15,399 nucleotides of DNA from positions 1 through 15,399 of the forward strand of contig DAIOFH010000095.1 of the NCBI GenBank assembly GCA_036745875.1, read 5' to 3'. The DNA comes from DAIOFH01 sp036745875. Lineage in GTDB: Bacteria > Planctomycetota > SZUA-567. Each line of letters starts with the position of its first letter. Positions within the stretch are counted from its first letter, which is position 1. This document shows, piece by piece, positions 8,178 to 14,488 of this stretch. A program made the translations under genes and the position numbers. Below the pieces are notes generated by a model that did no database searches, was not told the origin of the DNA, and worked only from the letters and a program-made list of their open reading frames with translations.

Positions 8178-9140
8178 TTAGCGGTCGCTTTGCCCGAATT
8201 TTTGGATATACACCGCACCGATGATGATCAGCGTTTTGATTATCAGGGAAAACGCGTAGTAGATGTTGTTCATGTTCACCATCATGTCGATAAGGGTCAG
8301 GAGCATGGCCCCGAAGAGGGTGCCCACCAGGTTCGGCCTGCCGCCCACCATCGGCGTCCCGCCGACCACCGTGGCGGCGATGGCGTTTGCCTCGTACATC
8401 AGGCCGAGGGTCGCGCCGTTGGCGCTGGAGACCATCACCGACAGGGAGATGCCGGCGAAGGAAGCCAGCGCGCCGCTGATGACATGGGCGACAGTGACGA
8501 TGACGACTGTGTTGATGCCGGAAATCTTGGCGGCCCTGACGTTGTCGCCGCTGGCTTCGAGATAGACGCCGTAGCGGGTCTTCCTGAGGACGACAAAAAT
8601 GATTATGAACAGTATGGCCGTCAGGATGAAATGCAGCGGCATGACCCCGCCGAGCCGCCAGTAGGAAAGGCTGGACACGAAGGGATTGCGGTAACTTACG
8701 GGCGTGCCGCCGCTGATGACTTTCGCCAGGCCGCGCAGGATATACATCGCCGCCATGGTGGTGATCATCGGCTGGATATTGAATTTCGAGACCAGGATGC
8801 CGCAGATATAGCCGGAAAACATCCCTATCAGCAGGGCGACGGCAAGGCCTATGAGCGGATGGTAGCCTTGCTTGGTGATGAGGGAAAACACCACGCCGCC
8901 AAGAGCCATCGCCGATCCCACCGAGATGTCGATGGAACTGGCCGCTATCACCAGGGTCAGGCCGAAGGAGATGAAGATGGTGGGCATGGCCTGGATGACC
9001 AGGTTCCACGCCGTCGTCATGCTGAAGAAGTTGTTCGTCAAGGCGCAATTTACGACAAACAGCGCGAAGAAAATCACCACGACCCCGTAACGCTGGATCA
9101 TGTCCCAGTTGACGAGTCTATGCTCGTTCAAAGGAGTCAT
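8178..9140 (-). CDS. Sugar ABC transporter permease (RbsC/YtfT type), first permease of the right operon
   Basis: This 320-residue inner-membrane permease is hydrophobic throughout, with GLTLVIAASSIDISVGSAMA, the loop YLEASGDNVRAAKISGI and GGTPMVGGRPNLVGTLFGA marking the BPD_transp_2 family. In the first motif Ala-Ala-Ser-Ser replaces the common SGGID-type run, a small divergence from its neighbour. The ATG at 9140 overlaps the ATPase stop in ATGA, and AGGAGG at 9148-9153 lies 7 nt upstream, so the longer open frame to 9683 is read-through and not real. It probably pairs with the other permease to form a heterodimeric channel. Confidence 0.93.
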   Translation of the reverse strand: MTPLNEHRLVNWDMIQRYGVVVIFFALFVVNCALTNNFFSMTTAWNLVIQAMPTIFISFGLTLVIAASSIDISVGSAMALGGVVFSLITKQGYHPLIGLAVALLIGMFSGYICGILVSKFNIQPMITTMAAMYILRGLAKVISGGTPVSYRNPFVSSLSYWRLGGVMPLHFILTAILFIIIFVVLRKTRYGVYLEASGDNVRAAKISGINTVVIVTVAHVISGALASFAGISLSVMVSSANGATLGLMYEANAIAATVVGGTPMVGGRPNLVGTLFGAMLLTLIDMMVNMNNIYYAFSLIIKTLIIIGAVYIQKFGQSDR

Positions 9141-10690
9141 TGGGCGGCCTCCTTTTTCGTCGCCATGTGGTGGCGGATGGCCTGGGACATGGATTTGCCC
9201 TCGGCGATGATTTCCATGATGGTGTCCTCGCCTATCTGGCCGCCCTGGAGCTCGCCGACCACTTCGCCGTCGCGCATGACATAGATGCGGTCGCAATTCC
9301 TGACCAGTTCCGCGAGCTCGGAAGAGATAAGAAAGACGCTGATCCCGCGAGCCGCGAATTCGGTGATCAATTTTTCCACTTCCTGCTTCGCCCCGACGTC
9401 GATGCCGCGCGTCGGTTCGTCGAGGATGATGAGCCGGGGTTTCGTGGCAAGCCAGCGGGCGAGGATAACTTTTTGCTGGTTGCCGCCCGAGAGGAATTTT
9501 ATCCGCTGTTCGATGGATGGGGTCTTTATGCGCAGCTTTTCGACATAATCGTTGGCCGTCTCGTCGCGCCGCTTCGGTGAGATGAACAACCCGTTGGACA
9601 ATTGCTTCATGGATGAAAGGGCGATATTGTCGCGCACCGTCATGTTGGGGACTATGCCCTCGATGCGGCGGTTTTCGGTGCAAAAGGCGAACCCGGCCTT
9701 GATGGCTTTTTCCGGAGACGATATGGTCGTCGGCCGGCCGTTGATGAGGATCTCCCCGCCCTCGAGATGCTTGATCCCGAACAATAGTTCCGCCGTTTCC
9801 GTCCGGCCGGAGCCGAGGAGCCCCGCCAGGCCGACGATTTCGCCTTCGCGTATCTTCAGGCTGACGTCGGCGACCTTGGGGTGAAAGGAGACGTTTTTCA
9901 TTTCGACAAGCACCTTGGCGTCGGAGTTTTCCTCATTAGTGCGCCTGCGTTCTTCCGTCACCTCGCGGCCGACCATCTTGGTCACCAGCGAATGCTGGTC
10001 CAAGGATGCGGTGGGGAAGGTGCCGACCTTCCTGCCGTCCTTGAGGATGGTGATCGTTCCAGTTATTTCAAACACCTCGTGCAGGCGGTGGGTGATGAAA
10101 ATGATGGCGATGCCGCGATCGCGCAGCCGCCGCATGATGGAAAAGAGGAGCTGCACCTCGTTCGAGTCGAGGGAGGAGGTCGGTTCGTCCAGCACCACCA
10201 GCTTGGAATCGCGGCTGACCGCCCTGGCTATGGAAATCATCTGCTGGGTGGCGGTGCCGTATTTCTCAAGATGGGCGTGGACATCGACGGAGAGATCAAG
10301 GTCGCGCAGGATTTCCGTGGCGCCGGCGTAGAGTTTTTTCCAGTCGATGCGGCCGGATTTCAGCTTGGGATAGCGCCCGAGAAAGATGTTTTCGCCGACG
10401 CTGAGATAGGGGATCATGTTCAGTTCCTGGTAGACAGGGCTGATGCCGAGTTCCAGCGCCATCTGGGCGCTCGTGACATTGACCTCCCTGCCGTCGAACC
10501 GGATTGTCCCGGAATCGGCCTGGTAGATGCCGGTGAGGATCTTGACCAGGGTGGACTTCCCCGCGCCGTTCTCCCCCATGAGCGCCCGGATTTCGCCTGG
10601 GCGGATCTGGAGGCTGACATCGTCCAGCGCCACCACTCCGGGAAAGGATTTATGGATATTTTGCATATCCAGGATGAATTCGCTCTGCAT
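9137..10690 (-). CDS. Sugar ABC transporter, tandem ATP-binding protein (YtfR-like)
   Basis: This 517-residue double ATPase powers the right-hand importer. Domain one has Walker A GENGAGKST at residues 39-47 and Walker B VLDEPTSSLDS. Its signature is degenerate (YGTATQQM where LSxxxQQ is usual). Domain two has GLAGLLGSGRTETAE in place of a canonical Walker A, then FLSGGNQQK and ILDEPTRGIDVG. GLLGSGRTETAE and the stretch KTPSIEQRIKFLSGGNQQK resemble E. coli YtfR as I remember it, more than RbsA. The ATG at 10690 has GAGGAG 7 nt upstream. It overlaps the next permease by 4 nt. It follows the binding-protein gene after a 144-nt gap holding a hairpin. Confidence 0.94.
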   Translation of the reverse strand: MQSEFILDMQNIHKSFPGVVALDDVSLQIRPGEIRALMGENGAGKSTLVKILTGIYQADSGTIRFDGREVNVTSAQMALELGISPVYQELNMIPYLSVGENIFLGRYPKLKSGRIDWKKLYAGATEILRDLDLSVDVHAHLEKYGTATQQMISIARAVSRDSKLVVLDEPTSSLDSNEVQLLFSIMRRLRDRGIAIIFITHRLHEVFEITGTITILKDGRKVGTFPTASLDQHSLVTKMVGREVTEERRRTNEENSDAKVLVEMKNVSFHPKVADVSLKIREGEIVGLAGLLGSGRTETAELLFGIKHLEGGEILINGRPTTISSPEKAIKAGFAFCTENRRIEGIVPNMTVRDNIALSSMKQLSNGLFISPKRRDETANDYVEKLRIKTPSIEQRIKFLSGGNQQKVILARWLATKPRLIILDEPTRGIDVGAKQEVEKLITEFAARGISVFLISSELAELVRNCDRIYVMRDGEVVGELQGGQIGEDTIMEIIAEGKSMSQAIRHHMATKKEAAQ

Positions 10691-10753
10691 CGCGAGGCTC
10701 CTCGTTACGATGTATGCGTTTTATCGTCAAAGTCGGGTGGATCATTTGCAGTG

Positions 10754-10795
10754 GCGGGGTTGAACAGCACCGGACGGTTTTCTGCCCAACCCCGC
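10754..10795 (-). other. Intercistronic hairpin between binding-protein and ATPase genes
   Basis: The arms GCGGGGTTG (10754-10762) and CAACCCCGC (10787-10795) form a 9-bp GC-rich stem with a 24-nt loop, in the 144-nt gap after the binding-protein stop. No T-run follows on the - strand, so it is unlikely to be a full terminator. A hairpin here commonly stabilises the upstream message and lets binding protein be made in excess of the membrane parts; that role is inferred. Confidence 0.5.
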
Positions 10796-10834
10796 GCGTT
10801 ATGAGGTTTGTTGCGTCCCGCTTTTCGGGAAAAT

Positions 10835-11782
10835 TCAGAACCCTTCAACTTCATAGAGTTCGTCGACATTGTCGGGGGTTATGGTGCTTTGGTGGACAAA
10901 GTAGGTTTGTTCCAGTTTTTCGCCGGCAAAGTATTTTTCAATAACCGAGAACACCAGGTCGCCGCCTTTGGGGGTACAGGTGATGATGGCGTTGATTTCG
11001 CCGTCCTTCACCGAGTCGAGCGCCTCGAACTGGCCGTCGACGGCGCAGATCTTGATGTCCTTGCCCGGCTTGAGGCCGGCCTGCTTGACGCCCATCATGA
11101 CGCCGAGGGCCATTTCGTCCGCGTGGCAGTATACGTAGTCGAACTTGCCGCCGGTGGACTGGATGACGTTCTGGACGATTTCCTGCGCGGTGGAACGGGC
11201 CCAGCGGCCGTTCTGGACGGAGAACAGATCGATGTTCTTGTGGGGCGCGACCGTTTCGGCGAAGCCGGCCGAGCGTTTCTGCGCGTCGGACTGGCCGGGG
11301 TTGCCGGTGATTTCGAGGACCTTGACGTTCTTTCCGGCCGCATCGCCTATGAGCCATTCGGCGCAGCCCTGGCCCTGCTGGTACTGGTCGGAACGGATGA
11401 CGGTGATGAAATCCTCTTTCCATTTGCCGCTCAGGTATTCGGTATCGAGGTCGATGACCGGGATGCCTTTGGCCTTGGCCGCGTCGAAGGCGGGGGCCAC
11501 CGCGTCCGCGTCGACGGGGACGATGATGAGGATGTCGAGGTTTTGCGCCAGAAGGTCTTCGACATCGGCGAGCTGCTTTTCGATGTCCGCGTTGGCGTTG
11601 GTCATGATGAGTTCATGCCCGTATTTCGCCGCTGCCTTCTTCATGTCCTCGACTTCCGCCACGCGCCACGCGCCGTCAAAGGTGGATTCGGAAAATCCGA
11701 CGCGCAACTGCTTCTTCTCGCCGCCGTGGACCGCAAGCGGCAACAGGAAACACACTGCCAACAGTACGAACAATTTCTTCAT
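10835..11782 (-). CDS. Periplasmic sugar-binding protein of ABC transporter (YtfQ-like)
   Basis: This 315-residue exported solute-binding protein (Peripla_BP_4 family) begins MKKLFVLLAVCFLLPLAVHG, a clear Sec signal peptide with cleavage expected near residue 20. No lipobox follows, so it should be a free periplasmic protein. The mature protein starts RVGFSESTFDGAWRVAE, a pattern shared with galactofuranose-binding YtfQ. VPVDADAVAPAFDAAKAKGIPVIDLD and CAVDGQFEALDSVKDGEINA are typical lobes of the fold. AGGAGG at 11790-11795, 7 nt before the ATG at 11782, fixes the start; a longer frame to 11806 lacks such a site. It sits directly upstream of its ATPase and permeases. The ligand is probably a pentose, hexose or furanose-like sugar or sugar acid. 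Confidence 0.93.
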   Translation of the reverse strand: MKKLFVLLAVCFLLPLAVHGGEKKQLRVGFSESTFDGAWRVAEVEDMKKAAAKYGHELIMTNANADIEKQLADVEDLLAQNLDILIIVPVDADAVAPAFDAAKAKGIPVIDLDTEYLSGKWKEDFITVIRSDQYQQGQGCAEWLIGDAAGKNVKVLEITGNPGQSDAQKRSAGFAETVAPHKNIDLFSVQNGRWARSTAQEIVQNVIQSTGGKFDYVYCHADEMALGVMMGVKQAGLKPGKDIKICAVDGQFEALDSVKDGEINAIITCTPKGGDLVFSVIEKYFAGEKLEQTYFVHQSTITPDNVDELYEVEGF

Positions 11783-11789
11783 CTCACTT

Positions 11790-11795
11790 CCTCCT
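11790..11795 (-). promoter_or_regulatory. Ribosome binding site that decides the binding-protein start
   Basis: AGGAGG on the - strand, 7 nt before the ATG at 11782. It selects the signal-peptide start MKKLF over the upstream in-frame ATG at 11806, which would add MWKIGGSE before the signal peptide. Confidence 0.85.
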
Positions 11796-11854
11796 ATTTT
11801 CCACAATTCCTAGGCACAATTGCCTGTTGACCCGTCAAATTTATGAAAATCCGC

Positions 11855-12493
11855 CTATTTCGCGGCTTTATCGATCTTGTCCCTGAACGCCTTTGCCGCC
11901 TCGGAACGGTTTTCCGCATTTATGATGGCGTTGCCGGCGATGACGATCTCCGGGCCGCTGGCGATGATGGGATCGACGTTTCCGAGGTTTATGCCGCCGG
12001 AAATCGCGGGTTTGGCGTGCTTGAGGGTGCGCTTCAGGGTCTTGAGGTCGTCCAGGGGGGAGGCTACCGACTGCAATTGGTCGAAAGCGGTGTGGACGCT
12101 GATGTAATCCGCGCCCAGCGCGTCGATTTGCTTGGCGCGTTCCTCGACGTTGGGGACTGAAATCAGGTCGACGAATGCGGTGCGCCCGAAGGCGCGGGCA
12201 GCCTTGATCACACCCGCCACCGTGTTGTCGTTCGTGACGCCGCAGACGGTGACTATGTCCGCGCCCGCCTCGTAGGAAATCGACGACAAGGGTTCGCCGC
12301 CGTCCATGATTTTCATGTCGGCGAGGACCAGCACACCGGGGAATTCCTTTTTCACTTCGCGCACGGCCGCCGCGCCGCAGGCATACATGAGGGGAGACCC
12401 TATTTCAGCTATGTCGACATAACTGTGAACGTCTTCGAGAATTTTCAACGCATCGGCAAGGGTGAAAACATCGATGGCAACCTGCAGTTTCAT
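11855..12493 (-). CDS. 3-hexulose-6-phosphate synthase-like protein (HPS/KGPDC group, OMPDC superfamily)
   Basis: This 212-residue (beta/alpha)8 enzyme belongs to the group that makes or breaks a C-C bond next to a ketose phosphate. Conserved residues are Asp8, Glu30, the ADMKIMD motif with Asp59, Lys61 and Asp64, and His134 in VHTAFD. Phosphate-binding ends are AISGGI and VIAGNAI. Against E. coli 3-keto-L-gulonate-6-phosphate decarboxylase (UlaD), its Glu112 is Asp109 here and its Arg139 is Phe137, which is the HPS pattern. HPS condenses formaldehyde with ribulose 5-phosphate or does the reverse. No 6-phospho-3-hexuloisomerase gene accompanies it, and the neighbouring LyxK-like kinase suggests instead a step on a phosphorylated sugar or sugar acid. 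AAAGGAG 5 nt before the ATG at 12493 fixes the start. Family firm; reaction open. Confidence 0.88.
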   Translation of the reverse strand: MKLQVAIDVFTLADALKILEDVHSYVDIAEIGSPLMYACGAAAVREVKKEFPGVLVLADMKIMDGGEPLSSISYEAGADIVTVCGVTNDNTVAGVIKAARAFGRTAFVDLISVPNVEERAKQIDALGADYISVHTAFDQLQSVASPLDDLKTLKRTLKHAKPAISGGINLGNVDPIIASGPEIVIAGNAIINAENRSEAAKAFRDKIDKAAK

Positions 12494-12498
12494 GGCAT

Positions 12499-12505
12499 CT
12501 CCTTT
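12499..12505 (-). promoter_or_regulatory. Ribosome binding site that decides the HPS-like start
   Basis: AAAGGAG on the - strand, 5 nt before the ATG at 12493. It chooses MKLQVAID, the usual family N-terminus, over an in-frame start at 12544 that would add 17 residues with no family resemblance. Confidence 0.8.
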
Positions 12506-12541
12506 GTGGGAACGCACTGGCAAGAGGCAATAACGTCCTTT

Positions 12542-12562
12542 CACGACAGCGACGGCTGTGTG
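12542..12562 (-). other. Small hairpin in the kinase to HPS-like gap
   Basis: ACAGC (12546-12550) pairs with GCTGT (12555-12559) around a 4-nt loop, extended by CAC/GTG across one bulged base. It lies in the 117-nt gap after the kinase stop. No T-run follows on the - strand, so it may modulate rather than end transcription. Support is modest. Confidence 0.3.
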
Positions 12563-12610
12563 GCTGGGCGCAAAGGGCGGTTTCAGAGTCGGCTAAAGGT
12601 GCCTATGGGT

Positions 12611-14125
12611 TTACAACGCTTCAGTCCACAGGGGGTCCGTCTGTCGCATCGCAGTTGTGAATCTGCGGTATTTGGCGTCATACACCAATACCTTGTCGGG
12701 GCGGGGCTGGACCGTTTTTCGCACTTTGGTATTTTTCTGGACGGCGGAGGAAAAGTCCTTGTGCAGGCCGCTGGCTATCGCGGCGGCGATGGCGACTCCT
12801 CGCGTGCCGAGTTCCTTGCCGTCGACGATTTCTATCGGGATATTGAGGACGTCGGCGAAGATCTGCACCCAGACGTCCGAGTTTGCCGCGCCGCCGGAAA
12901 GACGGATGGCCTTCGGCTTTGCCCGGTTCAGGAGCAGGCGGTCGACCAGGTTGCGGTGGGCAAAGACAATGCCTTCGTAAACCGAACGCAGGAACTGGTC
13001 ACGCCCGTCGGCCGCCGACATGCCGAGCCAGACGCCCTTGCCGCGGACGTTGTCGCGGGAACCGTTGAGGAACGGGAGGAAAAGGACGTCGCAGTTTTCC
13101 GGTTCGATGCGGGATACCGTATCGTTGAGTTCGGCGTAGAGGCTGTTACAGCCGGTGGAGGTCTGGCGCAGCTCCGCGTTGTAGAGAATCTTCAACACCC
13201 ATTCAAGCGTCCCGGCGGAAGTCGAGGAGCCTTCCTCGATGAGATAGTAGCCGGGTATGCAGTAAAGGGAATTCAGCATGATGGTCTTGTTTTTCACCGG
13301 TTCCCTGGCGAGATAGACATTGACGCCGTGGGTGCCCGCGATGATGCAGAGCCGGTCCTCGTCGACCAGCCCGGAGGCGATGGCGGTTGCGTCGACGTCG
13401 AACATGCCGGTGATGACTTTGGTGCCGGGCAGGCAGCCAGTGGCCTGGGCAGCCTCCGGGGTGACCACGCCGCAGACGTCGGCCGCATTCATCAGCGGCG
13501 GAAGGGCGCGGCTTATTTCCTCGATGCCGAGAAGCCGGAGGATCTCCGGATCATAGGCGTTTGTCGCCAGGTTGATGTAGTTGCTGCCGGACTGGTTGCA
13601 ATAGTCGGAGACGATTTCCCCGGTCATCCGGTAGACGAGGTAGTCCTTCATGGAAAGGACCCACCTGATTTTCCGGTAGGTATCCGGCTCATGGTCCTTC
13701 ATCCAGGCGAGGATGGAGACCGGTTGCGACTCCGAGACTTTCTGAAAGGTCATGCCGAACACTTTTTCCGCCGTGCCGTCCTTTTCCCAGCGTTCGACAT
13801 AGCGCCAGGAGCGGGTGTCGGAGGAGGTGATGGCGTTGCGGATGTTTTCGCCCCGCCCGTCAAGCATGTATACGCCCTTGCCTTGTCCGGCAAAGCCGAG
13901 GGCGAGGATGTTTTTGGGGTCAATGCCGCTGCTTTGTATGGCGTTTTTGATGCAGGCGCAGTTTGCGTTCCACAGGAGTTCTTGATCGCGTTCGACCAGG
14001 CCGGGCGAATTATTGATGACTTGTCCCGGCTCCTTGGCCAGGCCGACCATCTGTCCCGACTCGTCGTATATTGCCGCTTTGATGAAGGTACCACCATTGT
14101 CGACACCGATTACATAGTTGGGCAT
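12611..14125 (-). CDS. FGGY-family carbohydrate kinase, LyxK/L-xylulose kinase-like
   Basis: This 504-residue cytoplasmic kinase phosphorylates a sugar or sugar acid with ATP. It has the ASKHA phosphate-1 loop VIGVDNGGTFIKAAIYD at the N-terminus, the catalytic-base region GMFDVDATA with Asp243, phosphate-2 segment AGTHGVNV and adenosine segment LSGGAANSDVW. GQGKGVYMLD, NAITSSDTR, AGTLEWV and LFLPFLNGS line up with motifs of E. coli LyxK (L-xylulose/3-keto-L-gulonate kinase) as I recall them, more closely than with XylB or GlpK. The ATG at 14125 is preceded by AAAGGA with 8-nt spacing; the longer frame to 14209 runs through the operator and promoter and is rejected. It is the first gene of the - strand operon. 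The likely product is a ketose or keto-acid phosphate for the HPS-like enzyme. Confidence 0.92.
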   Translation of the reverse strand: MPNYVIGVDNGGTFIKAAIYDESGQMVGLAKEPGQVINNSPGLVERDQELLWNANCACIKNAIQSSGIDPKNILALGFAGQGKGVYMLDGRGENIRNAITSSDTRSWRYVERWEKDGTAEKVFGMTFQKVSESQPVSILAWMKDHEPDTYRKIRWVLSMKDYLVYRMTGEIVSDYCNQSGSNYINLATNAYDPEILRLLGIEEISRALPPLMNAADVCGVVTPEAAQATGCLPGTKVITGMFDVDATAIASGLVDEDRLCIIAGTHGVNVYLAREPVKNKTIMLNSLYCIPGYYLIEEGSSTSAGTLEWVLKILYNAELRQTSTGCNSLYAELNDTVSRIEPENCDVLFLPFLNGSRDNVRGKGVWLGMSAADGRDQFLRSVYEGIVFAHRNLVDRLLLNRAKPKAIRLSGGAANSDVWVQIFADVLNIPIEIVDGKELGTRGVAIAAAIASGLHKDFSSAVQKNTKVRKTVQPRPDKVLVYDAKYRRFTTAMRQTDPLWTEAL

Positions 14126-14133
14126 CTGGCTGG

Positions 14134-14139
14134 TCCTTT
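14134..14139 (-). promoter_or_regulatory. Ribosome binding site that decides the kinase start
   Basis: AAAGGA on the - strand, 8 nt before the ATG at 14125. The start at 14209 that the open frame would allow lies upstream of the proposed transcription start, so translation should begin at 14125. Confidence 0.75.
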
Positions 14140-14147
14140 GTGAGTGC

Positions 14148-14173
14148 TTGATATGGTACCGCTTCCATATCAA
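14148..14173. promoter_or_regulatory. 26-bp inverted repeat, probable LacI-family operator
   Basis: The perfect arms TTGATATGG (14148-14156) and CCATATCAA (14165-14173) enclose TACCGCTT, with the exact centre of symmetry at a CG step (14160/14161). A central CG in a palindrome is the hallmark of LacI-family operators. It starts just after the -10 element at 14181-14186, covering the expected transcription start and early transcript, a classic repression position. The best candidate regulator is the LacI protein encoded at the end of the same operon, giving autoregulation. Confidence 0.8.
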
Positions 14174-14180
14174 TATGCGT

Positions 14181-14209
14181 ATAGTACAAGACAAAACCCT
14201 GATTGTCAA
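14181..14209 (-). promoter_or_regulatory. Near-consensus sigma70 promoter of the kinase-transporter operon
   Basis: On the - strand, TTGACA (-35, 14204-14209, perfect) and TACTAT (-10, 14181-14186) are separated by exactly 17 nt. Transcription should begin at about 14174-14176, directly beside the 26-bp inverted repeat. This is the strongest promoter in the window and fits a sugar-induced operon that is held off by a repressor. Confidence 0.85.
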
Positions 14210-14458
14210 TAGATATTTTTCAAAAAGGAAAATTTTCTAAAGGAAGTTTTAAATATGCTTGTTGCGAGTTGTGAATAATTATTTATGCCGTAACATTATT
14301 TGTTTTAATATGATACAGTGAATAAAGGTTTTGTTTGCAATTGAAGCTACTGGCATGGCCCCTCCATGGGAGGAAAGGGGATGGTATACAAAGATGGCTA
14401 ATACATTATCATATAAGAAGCGTTGTGTGATGCATGGAAATTATTTTCTTCAATAATT
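14210..14458. other. AT-rich intergenic stretch
   Basis: This DNA is much more AT-rich than the genes around it. It contains a short hairpin CCTCC-ATG-GGAGG (14361-14373). Beside it a purine-rich ribosome-site-like run, GGAGGAAAGGGG, precedes a 6-codon frame (14381-14401) on the + strand. No longer gene, tRNA or terminator could be supported. It may hold upstream control sequence for the kinase operon. Confidence 0.4.
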
Positions 14459-14476
14459 CATGAAACCGTTTTCATG
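14459..14476. promoter_or_regulatory. 18-bp cre-like / LacI-family operator-like palindrome
   Basis: CATGAAACCGTTTTCATG has seven paired bases on each side and a central CG. Its core, read on the - strand, TGAAAACGGTTTCA, fits the catabolite-response-element consensus TGWAANCGNTNWCA at every fixed position. It lies 12 nt past the stop of the nucleotidyltransferase gene and 250 bp upstream of the kinase -35. It differs in sequence from the 26-bp repeat, so a different LacI/CcpA-type regulator is likely. It lacks the T-run of a terminator. Confidence 0.55.
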
Positions 14477-14488
14477 TCTTTTTCCACA

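Noticed and set aside
7159..9048. A 629-residue fusion protein ending in a permease
   Set aside because: Only the part after the ATG at 8160 has permease motifs; the upstream 296 residues are an out-of-frame reading of the other permease gene. The similar 501-residue frame 8178-9683 is read-through into the ATPase gene.
11855..12493. Naming the HPS-like gene as 3-keto-L-gulonate-6-phosphate decarboxylase (ulaD/sgbH)
   Set aside because: The kinase neighbour favours it, but Asp109 and Phe137 replace the decarboxylase Glu and Arg, so the specific name was withheld.
12611..14209. Kinase start at 14209
   Set aside because: The extra 28 residues would be encoded by the promoter and operator; the ATG at 14125 has AAAGGA and the normal FGGY N-terminus.
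14361..14373. CCTCC-ATG-GGAGG as a terminator of the nucleotidyltransferase gene
   Set aside because: The stem is only 5 bp, lies about 115 nt past the stop and lacks a T-run on the relevant strand.
14459..14476. The 18-bp palindrome as a terminator
   Set aside because: The stem is AT-rich with no following T-run, and the central CG plus cre match fit an operator better.
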